A DNA stretch of 64,000 nucleotides, taken from NCBI GenBank assembly GCA_025403435.1, contig CM046341.1, positions 24,143,725-24,207,724 on the forward strand. Direction: 5' to 3'. Of this stretch, positions 11,111 to 23,462 are shown one piece after another. Both the position numbers and the translations under genes were made by a program. Numbering within the stretch: position 1 is the stretch's first letter; each line of letters starts with the position of its first letter. The notes beneath the pieces were generated by a model. It did no database searches, was not told where the DNA came from, and worked only from the letters and a program-made list of their open reading frames with translations. The DNA is from Artocarpus heterophyllus. Lineage: Eukaryota; Streptophyta; Magnoliopsida; Rosales; Moraceae.

Positions 11111-11943
11111 AGATCACACTTATCTCCTTTGGAAAGGAAGTCCTTGCAATGCTTCTTGATGTGCCCGACCTTCCCACAGAAGAAGCACTTAAGCTTCTTT
11201 GGGTTCTTCTTCTTCTTTTTCTTGCTCTTGGTACTAGCAGGAATAAAAGACTTCCCGTTCTTGGCCCGTTGTTTCTTTCCATTCCCAAAGTTGGGAATAG
11301 AACCAGAAGCAGCTACCATGTTGACCTCTCCACCAGTAGGAGACTCTCTAATCAGAAGTTCAAACTCCTGTAACTGTTTTATTAATTCTGTTAAGGTCAT
11401 ATCCCGCCTATTGCTTAAATTAAATGTAGCTCTAAACGGAATAAATTCCTTTGGTAGAGTCTCAAAGACCACAGTCATCTGAGTTTCAACATTGATGTCG
11501 ACTCTATTGGTTTAAGCCTTAGCAAGGTAACCCATGACCAACATCATGTGCTCCTTTACAGATGTCCCCGGCCTCTACTTACAGTTCAAGAGTTTCCAAA
11601 GCACCCCTTGCCGCTTTGTTATGGCCTAGCCTCCAGACATGTCTTTAAGATTATCCAAGATCTACTTCACAGTCTCATAATCCTGATGTTGAGCCTATAG
11701 TACATTATTCATGCTAGCCGTAACATAGTAGCGGGCCTGATCATTTGCATCTTTTCAGCGTTTGTATGCTTGGAATTACTCATTAGTGGAATCTCCCGTA
11801 GGCTCGGGAGGGCAAGGGGTTGTCAGCATAAATTTTAGTTTCTCAAAGGAGAGGACGATATCCAGGTTTCGTTTTCAATCATTATAATTCTCTTCGGTTA
11901 ATAGGTTATTGTCAAGTATCGAAGATAAAGCGTTTTTAGACAT
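10888..11943 (-). pseudogene. copia-1 gag
   Basis: The start ATG is at 11943 (MSKNALSSIL), matching the gag starts of copia-2, -3 and -4. The NYNDWKRNLDIVLSFEKLKF segment of copia gag (UBN2/DUF4219 type) follows, then MTVVFETLPKEFIPF, MTLTELIKQLQEFELLI, and a Lys-rich stretch before an intact CCHC zinc knuckle, CFFCGKVGHIKKHC. Several stops fall between 11480 and 11943; the last 196 codons are open. Gag forms the virus-like particle and the knuckle binds genomic RNA. This is the only copia copy here with all four knuckle ligands. Confidence 0.87.
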
Positions 11944-13593
11944 TTTTAATCTACAATAAAGAATTATATACCAAACATAAGCAAACATGTAATAATGATG
12001 TAGTAAATAACACAATCATGTAAAAACATACAAATGTGTTTCTGTGTCAAAACCTTGAAAATATCACAACCTTACAACGATAATTCCCAACTCATAATTC
12101 AACAAGCTCCTAAGGGAGTCATGCCAAATTCAATCAGGAACACAGATTTCTTCCTAATTAATATACGCCATCCAGGACCTACATGATTCAACATGTATTA
12201 ATAATCATTTCTTTGGCCATTAATTTTATTAACAGAGCTCCTATGGGAGGTTAATAAAAAAATTAATGTGAGTGTATAACTATCATTTCAATATTTTATC
12301 CATAATTTATAATCACCACCTAGCGGTGTGCAACCATAAATCATGCTAAAATACCTTATCTTCTCATAGATTCAATCTAGTACATGATAGAAATCCCTTC
12401 CTAGGAGTTAGGACCACCATGTTCTTCCTATGGACCAACGATGGAGGCTGTAGGTCCTCTCTTCGAAAACCTTCTCCCACTCAATCTTTTGAAATCAAGG
12501 TTTTATTTTAAGAACATACATGAACAATTTTAATATGAGTGGCACTCCCTATTTTATATGACATGTTATCAATATGCATGGCAAATCATATTATAATGTA
12601 GACAAGTAAAGCAATCAAGCAAAGCTACAAGCATAATAATAATAACCATAATATTATGGTTCCACCCTAGAGAATAGAAAATAAAAATCACAATAGAACA
12701 ATCGAAACGTATTGTCGACTCTTCATCCTTAAGTTCTCAGGCTGTATCTTTCTTCATGTAATGTCCATCTCAAGTCTTCAATCTTGTATGAATCGAATAC
12801 TTCATATTTTCGGTCATATCCAAATTTAATGTCTCTCAGAATTGTCCCAAAAAATTAAATTAAAACTGCATTGAAAAACTGCACCTTTTCTAAAAAAATC
12901 TCCAGCTCTCTGTCGGTAAGCTGATCTAGGTGATCGGCCTTTCGGTCATGACAATCGCCTTGTCGATTCACGATAGATCGGCTTGCCGCCAGAGCCACCT
13001 GATTTTTGCCCTGCTATCGGCCTACCAAACCTCATGTCTGGCCTGTCGATCTGCTACCGTCAGCCTGCTGATCTAGAGGGTTCGACATGCCGACCGAGCA
13101 GAAATCACTCAATCTAGAAAATTCAAATTTTAATGTAATTCATCAATTTTTCAACAATTCAAAAACATAAAAGTAGAGACTCAAGAAATACTTGGGAGTG
13201 TTATCATTAATCTTCTAGATCCGCCTTCTAGATCTGTTTTCTCCAAATGATTAATTAATTACAAAATTCTTACAAATTTAAAATTAAACAATAATTCCTA
13301 GACGGAGATGATAGTCTGCCATCTAATTATATGAAACAACTTAGATACACATTCTAACCTCTAAGGAACCAGAACTGGTATAAATTAATTAATTAATAAA
13401 TAATCAAATAACCATTTAATCAACTATAATTAATTAATAAACATTCACCACATAATCCATGACAACATAAAAATATATAGAAGCCTAGAGTGCCAACTCT
13501 CTATAAAATTAAATTCAAGCATATGAGAGATTAAGATCACAAAATTTATACATATAGTATGATCACAAACTCGTAAATTTATGTAAAAACCAT
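11944..13593 (-). other. copia-1 leader (5' UTR) with conserved palindromes
   Basis: This 1.65 kb non-coding leader lies between the primer-binding site and gag. It holds four CCTAGG-type palindromes at about 12106-12120, 12236-12250, 12315-12331 and 12396-12412, with spacings of about 131, 81 and 81. It also has a perfect palindrome CCATAATATTATGG at 12646-12659 and a GC-rich cluster of GGCCGA-like units at 12905-13105. All recur in the leaders of copia-2, -3 and -4. Confidence 0.75.
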
Positions 13594-13608
13594 GGTTTTG
13601 ATACCAAT
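13594..13608 (-). other. primer-binding site of copia-1 (tRNA-Met type)
   Basis: Minus-strand ATTGGTATCAAAACC directly follows the 5' LTR. It matches the usual TGGTATCAGAGC site for initiator tRNA-Met, with changes in the GAG part. Confidence 0.8.
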
Positions 13609-15606
13609 TGTTGGAAAAATAGTATGCAGCAGAATTTTAATAAATTTATATCAGAGTATTTTTTAAAACACAAGTTTGACATGTTATATGCATAAATTAA
13701 CCAGATCTTACTAACCTTTGAATGCCGAAGAACTCCCAAAATCTGTGAAGAGAAGTAACATTCCAAAAGAGCCTCAACCAAGTGGTCTTCTTTGCTATTC
13801 TCTATCCACGATCAGAGTGAGTGTGGGCTCATACGTACAGCTCTTCCTCTAGGTGACTCTCCTTCCAACCAATTGAGAGAACCCAAAGCTAGTGTTTGTT
13901 ATTTGTGAACAAGAGCTCTCAGGGAGTTTCAGATTCTCATCAGCAGAGTATCTCTCTTAATCTCTCAATTGATCTGAATAACTTATGTGACTTACTCCCT
14001 ATTTATAGAGGTTGGGTCTAGGGTCAGTCCTTATCAAATTTGGTCTCAAAAATTTGAATCAGAATTAAATTCGGATCAATATCTGATAAAATCCGCGTGA
14101 AAAGATGTAATCTTTTTTCTATGCATCTGCCTAATTGGTAGGCCGAACTTGAGAATTGGCATGCCAAACTGTCGAAAAAAGATCTCAGTGAATCTTTTAT
14201 TTTTCACCCGAGATTCTATAGGATAAAGTCTTAGTTTTAATTCAAATAACCCAAGAAAGAAGTTATCTAATCAAAACAACTTTATCTAGATAATCTCTAG
14301 GAAAATAAATGAATTCCTAATAATTCTACAAGTTTATCTTGATTTAATTTGTTCAAGATTAAATCAACCGATAAACAAATAAGAATTATCCGATCCTAAT
14401 AATTCAACAAGTTTATTTTGAATTAATTTTATCACAAAATTATTTCAACCGATAAACAGTCATGAATTATTTGATTCTTTCGAATTTTAATCAATCTAAC
14501 AAATCTGACATAAGTCACCAATTATTGGAAAAGCACGCCGTATCGTTACAGGATGTTGTGAGCTAGCAAAGGGGACCAAATGGACCTATATAGTTCAAGC
14601 TTTTGATAATTACGAAACCCAATATCCTATGTATACAATTCATAACTATCAATTCCAAGGCTACTCCACTAAAAGCTTAGAGCTGGACTCTTGAACTACA
14701 TAGAATTTCGAAGCCCTTATAGCTAAGTCTCCATGACATATCATAGTGTATCGTATCCCCATAGGATTATCCATAACCGGCTTAAGGATAAGTTCTGTCT
14801 TACCTTCCCAATTTTTTTTATCTTACGTTCTATTATCTCACCATCGAAAAACTTACCATCCAAAGATAGTATACCATTCGGTTACACCTATGTAGCCAAA
14901 TGGTTGAGCGCTCTAGTTTTCTAATTATAGGATGACGCATATAAGAGGATATCACTACTCCTAAAGAGGAGCTATGGATTCCATATCTATGAATAACAGG
15001 TCTACACTATCAAGAGTCATGCCTCTAACGTACCGGCATGAATACCACTATTAAGATGTGGGTGTCACCCTTTGGTATATCAAAATACACAAGTCAAGAC
15101 AATGGGCCCACTATTCATCTCAAGATTAAGATATAATACAAATGATTGTCTAAAGTGAATCGATTTGCTGAGACAGAATTATTAATCCAAATCAATTCAC
15201 TTTATGGCCCGATCCAACACATTGTCTCCTATGACAATTTGTCAATGTTTCTATTCATGGAGTCCACCTCTGATGGTCAGGACAAAACATCTCCCAATAG
15301 GGATATAGACAACATAACAATCTTTTCATGAATAAAGTGCCCAACTTTATTCCCTCGATTGTGGACCTTATTATTTAGACCGTCAACTTACGAATCATTT
15401 CTTCTGCATAATTTGTCCATCATATGCCCAATTCTTAAAGGTTTAGACCAACAGTCTCAGACTTTTGTTTGCTTAACATACATTCAACAAATATGAATAT
15501 AAAGAGGACAAAATTTGGTATATAAACAATAAATAAATTTTTTATTGATAAAAATGTCTCCAAAAACTTATTACATTTTTACTCCTTAGGGCATACATGT
15601 CTAACA
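13609..15606 (-). repeat. copia-1 5' LTR
   Basis: 1998 bases, partner of the 3830-5861 LTR, with TATA box CTATAAATA at 14000-14008. Relative to its partner, the GC-palindrome cluster around 14120-14180 is shortened and mutated. Confidence 0.88.
14000..14008 (-). promoter_or_regulatory. TATA box in copia-1 5' LTR
   Basis: CTATAAATA on the minus strand, about 390 bases from the inner end of the LTR; it would be the promoter for genomic RNA of this element. Confidence 0.6.
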
Positions 15607-17016
15607 TGATGGGCCTGTATTCTTGGCTTATGTCTTTTGATATACGAAAGGCTGACATCTTGACTTAATGATAGTACGCATGCCAGTACATTAGAGACAT
15701 GACTTTTAATTGTTGTAGATGTGTTATTCATAAATATGAAATTCATAGCTATTTTTGTAGAATTAATAATATTCTCCTATATGTATTATCCTGTAATTAA
15801 AAAACTGGAGCGTTTAACCATTTAGATACATAGTTGTAACCAAATGGTAAACTATCTATAGATAGTAGGTATTTCAATGGTGTGATAATGGAATATAAGA
15901 CAAAAATAATCAGGAAAGTAAAATAGAATTTACCCTTAAGCCGATTATGAATATCCCACAGGGATGTAAGACATTATGATATGCTATGGACGGTTAGCTT
16001 ATCAAATCTTTGTAATTATATATAGTTTGAGAGTACAACTTTAAGCTTTTAGTGGAGTAGCATTGGAGTTGATAATTATAAAATACGTATATGGGATATT
16101 ATATTTTATAATTTCAAAAGGTTGAACTATATATGTCCACTGGGTGTCCTTTGCTAGCTCATTATAAATCCTATAACAATATGGCATGTTTTTCCTATAT
16201 ATTGGTGACTTATGTTAAATTATTAGATTGGCTGAAATTTGATAAGATTGGATTAAATAGTTCATGTTAGTTTATCGATTGAATTAATTTTGTAAATTGA
16301 TTCAAGATAAACATAATGACTTATTTGGATAACATTTTATTTTCTATGAGATTATCTGGATATGTCTGTTTTAATTAGATGACTTCTCTATTGAGTTATT
16401 TGAAGTAAAACTGAGGCTCTATCTAAGAATCTCAAGTGAAAAATACGATATTTTCATGGATCAAGATTATCGTAAGTTCGGCAAGCCGATGAGAAACTTT
16501 GGCCTGATGATGGAGTAAGTTGTAGGCATTTTAGATGCGTGTTTCATCAAAAGTTGATCCATACTCAAATTTTGAGGCCCAATCTGATAAGGTTTATTCC
16601 CAAATTTGACCACTATAAATAGGGGGTAAGTTTTCTCAGTTATTAAGATCATTTGAAAAACATAGAGCAAGTACTCTAGTTTGAGAAACTTTAAAACTCC
16701 ATAAGAACTATTGTTCAATATCAAGAACCTTAGTTCTAGGTCTTCTTAAGTGGTTGGAAGGAGAGTCACTAGAGGAAGAGCTGTACAATGTGTGATCACT
16801 CGCACTCTAATCATGGATAGAGAATAGCACAGAGGACCAGTTGGTTGAGACTCTTTTGGAACGTTCTTCTCTACAAGGATTCAAGCCCACCCTAGTATAC
16901 AAAAGAGGTTAATAAGATCTATCATTAATTTATGTATTTAGCATATCAAACTTGTGTTTTGAAAAATACTCTAATTTAAAATTTCTAAAATTTTACTACG
17001 TACTCGTTTTCAAAGA
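15607..17016 (+). repeat. copia-2 5' LTR, second part
   Basis: It begins with the TGATG duplication and continues the LTR from 3829. It carries a TATA box (CTATAAATA, 16613-16621), parts of the GGCCGA cluster near 16470-16530, and ends at about 17016 just before the primer-binding site. It is more diverged than the copia-1 and copia-3 LTRs. Confidence 0.8.
16613..16621 (+). promoter_or_regulatory. TATA box in copia-2 LTR
   Basis: CTATAAATA followed by GGGGGTAAG, equivalent in position to the other copia LTR promoters. Confidence 0.6.
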
Positions 17017-17033
17017 ATTGGTATTAGAGCGAG
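17017..17033 (+). other. primer-binding site of copia-2
   Basis: ATTGGTATTAGAGCGAG, one or two changes from the tRNA-Met complement, directly after the LTR. Confidence 0.75.
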
Positions 17034-17436
17034 TGTTTTATGTTGATTTTTGGGTTTGTGATCATGTTATATATATGATTTATGTGATATTATTCTCTCC
17101 TATGCTTAAATTTAATTTTTTTAATCTAGGGTTTCTATATAATTAAATATTGTCATGAGATTATATGGTGAATGTTTATTAATTAATTATAGTTAATTAA
17201 ATTTTTATTTATTTATTAATTAATTAATTAGAGTTTAGAATATATATCTAGGTTTTTTATGTAATTAGATGGTAGTCTATCATCACCGTTTAGGGATTAT
17301 TATTTTAATTTAAAATTTATAAAATTTTGTAATTAAATAATCATTCGAAGTGAAGACGGCTCTAGAAGATGAAGATGATTAAAGTTTCATTGTTTTTCTA
17401 CGTTTCTCAATTTTTATGTTTTTGAATTGTTGAAAA
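17034..17436 (+). other. copia-2 leader, first part
   Basis: Non-coding leader sequence homologous to the copia-1 leader near 13180-13590 in reverse complement. It is interrupted at 17436 by a gypsy LTR. Confidence 0.65.
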
Positions 17437-19888
17437 GATGACGTCCTGTCTTTTTGGGTCGTTAATTAACTTTCTTAAACACCATTTCTTAAAATTTAAT
17501 CTTACTTATTTAGTAAGAAAAATACTAAATAAATTTTTTTCTTTTCCTTTCCTTTTTAACATACTTTAAAACATACTTAAAAGCTGTGACGACTTCTGTT
17601 ACAACTTAAGTTGAGACATCGCTCAAAAATTGATTTTAAAACCATTTCAAATCATTTCTTAAAACTTAATAAGAAACCTTAAATAAATCATAGCTTAAAA
17701 CTTATCTCTATAATTATATAAAACATTTCGTAAAATATATCTTAAAACTTTGAAAACATTTCTTGAAATTTTGATTTTCTCAAAACTTTAAAAACAATAT
17801 ATCAAATAGTGGGAAAACATTTTCTTTGAGCAGTGGAAACATACTGTAGTGGTATCCATACCCAAATCTTTGCATCTGTCCTCCGCAACATCGAGATCTT
17901 CGAATAGGTCCTATTAGTCACTTATAGAACTACCTGTAGCATGAAGGAACTTTTAATGAGCTTTCGCTCAGTAAGTTCAAACATAATCTTATAAATCCTT
18001 AAAATACACTTTATAAGCTTTTCTAATAAAATGTTTCTCTTAAATGTTTTTCATAAACGTTTTTCATAAAACATTTCTTAAATGTTTTTCTTAAAATGTC
18101 CTTCATAAACCATTTCTTGTTAACATAAAAATGTTTTTCATAAACATTTAACGTAAAACATTTCTCAGAATATTTTTCATAACACATAAACATTTCATAA
18201 CAAGGAATTTAAGCAAATCAAAATGCATGATTTCATTTATGCTCAATTATAAACTTTCAATTATGAGCATCTTATGATGATTCTTTATCTTTACTTTTAA
18301 CATGTAAACTTTAATGTTCATACCAATGTCATTAAATATGAGAACATAAACATGTTGCTTTCTTTGTGGAAGACTTAAGACCATTAAATACCAAGGTTAT
18401 AACTTTAACTTTACTTGTGTATCTCACATCAAGGAGGCTGGTATGACACTTTTTTTTTTATCTTTATTTTACCTTCTTTTTAACGTTAGTAAGCATATCA
18501 AAAGCTAACACATCATATGTAAACACATTTGCAAATCATAACTTGTACTCTTTAAAACAATGTGCCTTTCATATGCAAACATACTTTAAGAACAATAATT
18601 GCAAATACATTGCAAACCTTTACTTGATCTTTTGAATTTTATGCATTTTAAATGCAATCATGCTTTAAACATAATAGTTGTAAGTATATCGCAAGTCTTG
18701 ATTTAAACTTTAAAACCTTTTGCATAACAAAGGCAAACATACTTTAAAAACAACTTAAATAACAATTGCAAACACATTTGCAAACATATATATAAGCATT
18801 TGAAAATCATTACTTCATGCTGTAGGTGAGGTTTGAACTTACCTGGTCCTAGCTTGAGTGTCCCCGTCTTCCTTTTCCTTTCATTAGTCGGCTTCTTGTC
18901 CTAAACTTTACCAAGCTTTTTGATCCTCCTTTGCTAAGCTCAAAACTTTGTTATGTCCTTTTCACAAAAACTATGACAAAACCCAATCAAAACCCATCCA
19001 AAGATCAAGAGAAACATCAAAATCCCAAAGAAAAAGTTTGAACTTTTACCTCCACCATTGGTCATCCTTGATCTTCAACACTTAAAATTGCTTCAATAAA
19101 TGATTTGGAGGCTTACGCATTGAAAATTCTTGAGGGAATTCCATGGGAGAGGCCGGTTTTCTTTAGGAGGAAATGGAACTTTTTTTGGTTCTTGTTGCAT
19201 AAAGGTTAAGGAAAAAGAAGTAGGATTTTTCCACCAATTTGGTGACTTAGCATGCTTAGTCACCATTAAGCATCATTTGGTGATAAAAGTTAAGGTAACT
19301 TGGCATGGTGGGATTGGACCACAACAAGGGGTGTGGTGGCAATTTTTTCAACTTAAAGGTGGCACCTAGGTGGGTCCCATATTAATTTTAACACAGTCCA
19401 AATTTATATTGACAGTATTTTTCTTATATTGCCTGTATATTTTTTATATTGTTATGAGCTTACATAGCATTCTTACTCATTCATGTCCTTTACACAATAT
19501 TATTCCTATACTTCTTTAACTTTAAACAGTCCAATTCCTACATTGTATTACTTTTACAGTGTAATTTTTATATTACATGACGTTATCAGTGTACTTTCTT
19601 ACACTGTATTATTCTAATACCGTATAATTTTTTCATTTTATTATACAATATTTTTCTTAAACTGTACTTTGTCTTAACATTTGTTGCAATATATTTTATA
19701 ATAATTAAGCTTTCCAGCTTATTTTTATATCATTCCTTTCTCGTATAAGACTATGACATCCTGTTTTTGCTTTTGTAGAATTTATCATAAAAATTGGATT
19801 AAATAATAATCCTTGTGACACATATTTTACTTAACATAATCCTTAAGTTCTTGCATTTTTAATGTACTAGAAATGCTCGAGTGTCACA
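17437..19888 (-). mobile_element. 2.45 kb Ty3/gypsy solo LTR
   Basis: It interrupts the copia-2 leader. On the minus strand it begins TGTGACACTCGAGC and ends near ...CGTCA. The flanks read GAAAA (17432-17436 and 19889-19893), a 5-bp duplication if the last two bases of the LTR are counted in. Its first part is homologous to the LTR start at 43331. It contains the conserved gypsy LTR block described at 17934-18842. No internal region is present, so it is a solo LTR. The plus-strand ORF at 19130-19369 inside it is antisense and has no recognisable domain. Confidence 0.75.
17934..18842 (-). other. candidate LTR intron with complementary ends
   Basis: On the minus strand a strong donor (CAG|GTAAGT, GT at 18842-18841) is followed by ACCTACAGCATGAAG (18827-18813). 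A candidate acceptor (ACAG at 17937-17934) lies within CTTCATGCTACAGGT (17946-17932), which pairs with the donor-side motif at 13 of 15 positions. The hairpin TGAGCGAAAGCTCA (17970-17957) sits just upstream of the acceptor. Splicing is inferred, not shown. Confidence 0.45.
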
Positions 19889-21044
19889 GAAAATAAGATT
19901 GAAAAACTACTTAAAATTGTTTTCTGGAAAACGGTCGACGGGCCGAACCCTTCAAGTCAGCAAGCCAATGATTGCAGACTAGTAGGCTGAACTTTAGGCC
20001 AACAATGGTGTAGAATTTTTTCAACTCAGTCAGCTAGCCGAACCCTTAAGTTTGGAAGGCTAGTGGTCAGATCGGCAAACCGAACATCTAGTTCGGTAGG
20101 TCGACAAAGGGCAGAATGTTTTCGAAAACGGTGTGTCTTTTGGTGTATTTTTTTATTTTATTTTTGAGACAATTCTGAGAAACATAAAATTTTATGATAA
20201 AAAAAAAAAAAAACTTTTGATCTATAAGGGATGAAGAAGGACACAACTTGACGATACAAGATAAAGAATCAATAATATGTTTGATTGATCTTTTGTAATC
20301 TTTATTTTCTTTTCTGTATGATGGAACCATAATATTATGGCTATTTATTTATTATTTTGCTTGTGGCTCTGCGTGTTGTTTTGCTTGTCTGTATTATAAT
20401 ATGATTTGCCATGTATGTTGATAACATGCTCTATAGAATAAGGAGTGCCACTCATTAAAAAATTGTTTATGCATGTTAACATAAAGCCTTGACTTTTAAA
20501 ATATTGAGTGGGAGAAGATTTTCAAAGAGAGGACCTATGGCCTCCATTTTTAGTCCATAAGTAACACATGGTGGTTTCGACCCCTAGGAAGGGATTTCAT
20601 CATGTACCAGGTTAGATCTCCAAAGGGATAATTTATTTTAGCATGATTTATCGTTGGACACCCCTAGATGGTGATTATTAATCATGGATTAAATAGTTGA
20701 AATGATGGTTATACACTCAAGATTAATTTTATTATTACCCTCCCCTAGGAGCTCTGTTAATGAAATTAATGGCCAAAGAAAATGATTATTAATAATGCTA
20801 GATTAGACGGGTCTTGGATAGTATATATTAATCAGAGGGGATCCACGTTCTTGATTAAATTTGGAATGTCTCCCTTAGGCGGCTTGTTGGATTTTGAGTT
20901 GGAAAATTATCGCTGTAAGGTTGTGATTTTTTCAAGGTTTTAACATGTAAACACAATTGTATGTTTACTTGTTTGTGTTGTCTTACTAAATTATTGTGGA
21001 ATGTTTGCTTATATTTGGTATATGCATCTTTATTGTAGATTAAA
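19889..21044 (+). other. copia-2 leader, second part, with conserved palindromes
   Basis: It holds the GC-rich GGCCGA-like cluster (19925-20105), the palindrome CCATAATATTATGG (20328-20341), and the four CCTAGG palindromes (about 20582, 20662, 20745 and 20868), in the same order and spacing as the other copia copies. A poly-A run lies at about 20200-20212. Confidence 0.7.
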
Positions 21045-21900
21045 ATGTCTAAAATGCTTTATCATAATACTCGATAAAAATATGTTGACTGGAGAGAATT
21101 ACAATGATTGAAAAAAGAACCTAAATATCATCCTTTCCTTTGAGAAACTGAAATTTGTGCTGACAACACTGTGTCCTCTCGAACCTACCGGGGATTCCAC
21201 AAATGAGCAAATCTAAGCATATGATCACTAGAAAGATGCTAATTATTAGGCCTGTTGTTATGTTATAGCTAGCATAATAACATGCTGTAGGCTCAATATA
21301 AAGATTATGAGACTGTAAAGCAGATCTTGGATAACTTTGAAGACATGTTTGGAGGCCAAGCACTAACAAAAAGGCAAGGGGCTCTTTGAAAACTCTTAAA
21401 CTACAAACAAAGACCGGTGACTCCTATGAAGGAGCTTATGATGTTAGTCATAGGTTACCTTGTTGAGGCTTAAACCCATAGCGCTGATATCGATACTGAG
21501 TCACAAATGACTATGGTTTTTGAGACTCTATCTAAGGAGTTCATCCTGTTTGGAGCTTCATATAATCTGAGCAATAGATTGGATGTGACCATGACTGAGC
21601 TAATGAAGCAGTTACATGAGTTTGAAAATCTGATCAAGGAAACACCTACTAATAGTGAGGCTAACTTGGTGGCTGCGTCTAGTTTCAATCCTAACCTAAG
21701 GAATGGAAAGAAGTAGACTGGAAATCTTCTATTCTAGCAAATGAAAGAATAAAAAGAAGAAAAAGAAGAACCTGAAGAAGTTGAAGTGCTTATTCTATAG
21801 GAAAGTTAGGCACATCAAAAAAAATTGCAAGGACTTCCTTTCTCGAGGAGGTAGGTGTGAACTTCTGGTTATTGAAACTTGTTTAGTTAAGGAATCAAGT
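21045..21900 (+). pseudogene. copia-2 gag
   Basis: The start at 21045 reads MSKMLYHN and then meets a stop. The open part 21507-21716 carries MTMVFETLSKEFILFGASYN and MTELMKQLHEFENLIKE, as in the other gag copies. The zinc knuckle near 21788 reads CLFYRKVRHIKKNC, so the second Cys of CCHC is replaced by Tyr and the Gly is lost. Several stops and a frameshift are present. Confidence 0.8.
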
Positions 21901-23462
21901 GACACTTGGGTCATAGATTATGGAGCAACTAATTATGTTTGTGTTTTTCTATAGGGATTCAATGAAACAAGAAGTCTACTGCATGAGGACTTCACGTTAC
22001 GGATGAGCGATGGATCTTTAGTGTTGGCTGAAGCAGTGGGAGACGTCAATCTTTATTTTGATAATTATAGGATTTTAGTTTTGAATGATTGTTTTCATGT
22101 TCCTAGACTTAAAAGGAATTTAATATCTGTGGCTTGTTTATTTAAATACTCTTATTCAGTGTCTTTTGATAATAAAGTAGTGATTCGTAAAAACAAATCT
22201 TTTTTCTGTGATGGATGGATGCAAAATAATCTCTATTTTATCAAACCTAAGATGGACATACTACTTAACACTAAGGTTAATGATAATAACTCTAAAAGAA
22301 TTAAGACTTCTCACTCTAATAATACTTATCTTTAGCATTTGCGATTGGGTCATATTATTGACCTGAATAGGATTCAAATATTGGTAATGGATGGACCTTT
22401 AAGTCACTTAGAGGTGGAATCTGTACCACAATGTAAATCTTGTTTAGAGGGCAAAATGACCAAAACACCATTTGGGCCTAAGGGCAATAGGGCCGAAGGG
22501 GTTCTAGAACTTGTGCATAGTGATCTTTATGGTCCCAGGAACATTAAGGCACATAGAGGGTATGAGTACTTCGTCACTTTTATTGATGATTATTGAATAT
22601 ATGGGTATGTCTACCTAATACAGCAGAAAAGCGAAACTTTTGATAAGTTTAGAGAGTTTCGAACTAAAAGGAAAAGAAATTAGGTAAACCTATAAAGGCA
22701 CTTTGATTCGATTGAGGTGGTAAATACCTTTCCGATGAGTTCTTGGGATACTTATTAGAGAATAGAATTTTATCCCATTTGACTGCATCGGCATGCAACA
22801 AAATGGTGTATCTAAGAAAAGGAATAGGACTTTGTTGGACATGGTTCGGTCCATGATGAGTTATTCGACATTACCTTTATCCTTTTAGAGATATACACTA
22901 CAAACCACATGTTATCTTTTGAATAATATGCCTTCAAAATTGGTTCCTAAAGCTCCTCATACATCATGGATAGCTAGGAAGACATCCTTAAACCATATTT
23001 GCATATAGGAAGGTCTGACTCATGTCCAGCAGAAGGAAGCAAACAAGTTGGAATCACGTTTGCAAGTTTCTGTGTTTGTAGGATATCCAAATGGGACTAA
23101 AGGGGTTATTTCTATAACCCAAAAGAAAATAAAGTCACAGTTTCAATGAATGCAATATTCCTTAAGGAAAGTTATATGAAAAACTTTAAGCCTTTAAAAA
23201 AAGTGGTACTTGAGGAGTTGGCGAGTGATTCGATCGCTCTGGGGGTTCCAGTTGAAACCAATCCAATCAATGTAGAAAACCGACCAAACTACAACCTAAG
23301 AGGCTTCGACATAGTTGGATGATCAGGTGTCAACCCATAAGGTATATGTTTAATGGTGAAGCATGCTTGGCTGTATCGATTGAAAATGATAGAGATCCTT
23401 ACACTTATGTAGAGGCTATATAGGATGTTAATTCAAAGCTCTAGATAGAAGCCATGAACATT
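21900..23462 (+). pseudogene. copia-2 protease and integrase, 3'-truncated
   Basis: Open pieces 22003-22335 and 22339-22596 carry the protease-to-integrase linker and the integrase N-terminal region: SLLHEDFTLRMSDGSLVLAE, RNLISVACLF, CKSCLEGKMTK with its zinc-binding Cys residues, and VHSDLYGPRN with the first catalytic Asp. A stop follows DDY at 22594. The Gln codon that is TAG in copia-1 and copia-3 is still CAA at 22799-22801. Homology continues with frameshifts through the GYPNGTKG-type block to EAMN at about 23460 and then ends; the RT and RNase H halves are absent. Confidence 0.82.

Larger units (their letters stand above)
3830..15606 (-). mobile_element. copia-1: nearly full-length Ty1/copia element
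   Basis: It is bounded by two 2.0 kb LTRs with TG...CA ends and by 5-bp TGATG duplications. In minus-strand order it has 5' LTR, primer-binding site, 1.6 kb leader, gag with zinc knuckle, protease, integrase, RT, RNase H, polypurine tract and 3' LTR; the integrase-before-RT order defines copia. A 2.1 kb foreign insertion separates the integrase C-terminal region from RT. Stops occur in gag, integrase and RT. The two LTRs differ at roughly one position in ten in the first 150 bases I compared, and the 5' LTR has a deletion in its GC-palindrome region, so the insertion is old. I think a TAR/Tork-type clade likely, without certainty. Confidence 0.9.
3331..23462 (+). mobile_element. copia-2: Ty1/copia element, plus strand, 3'-truncated and nested
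   Basis: The 5' LTR starts at 3331 (TGTTAGACA), is interrupted by copia-1 at 3829/15612, and ends about 17016. It is followed directly by a tRNA-Met primer-binding site, a long leader, gag, protease and integrase. Similarity to the other copia copies stops at about 23462, after the integrase C-terminal region and before RT. No RT, RNase H or 3' LTR follows. The two halves of the LTR join through the TGATG duplication made by copia-1, which shows copia-2 was there first. A gypsy solo LTR sits in its leader. Confidence 0.8.

Noticed and set aside
11060..11482. 140-codon plus-strand ORF, with a counterpart at 54361-54687
   Set aside because: Antisense shadow of the gag zinc-knuckle and Lys-rich region of copia-1 and copia-3.
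13594..13608. tRNA gene fragments
   Set aside because: The tRNA-Met-like pieces here and at 17017, 48137 and 56814 are short primer-binding sites adjoining LTRs, without tRNA arms.
17957..17970. CTGA...GAAA pattern suggesting a hammerhead ribozyme (retrozyme) in gypsy LTRs
   Set aside because: The CTGATGA box and a correctly placed cleavage triplet are missing; the GAAA is simply the loop of a five-pair hairpin.
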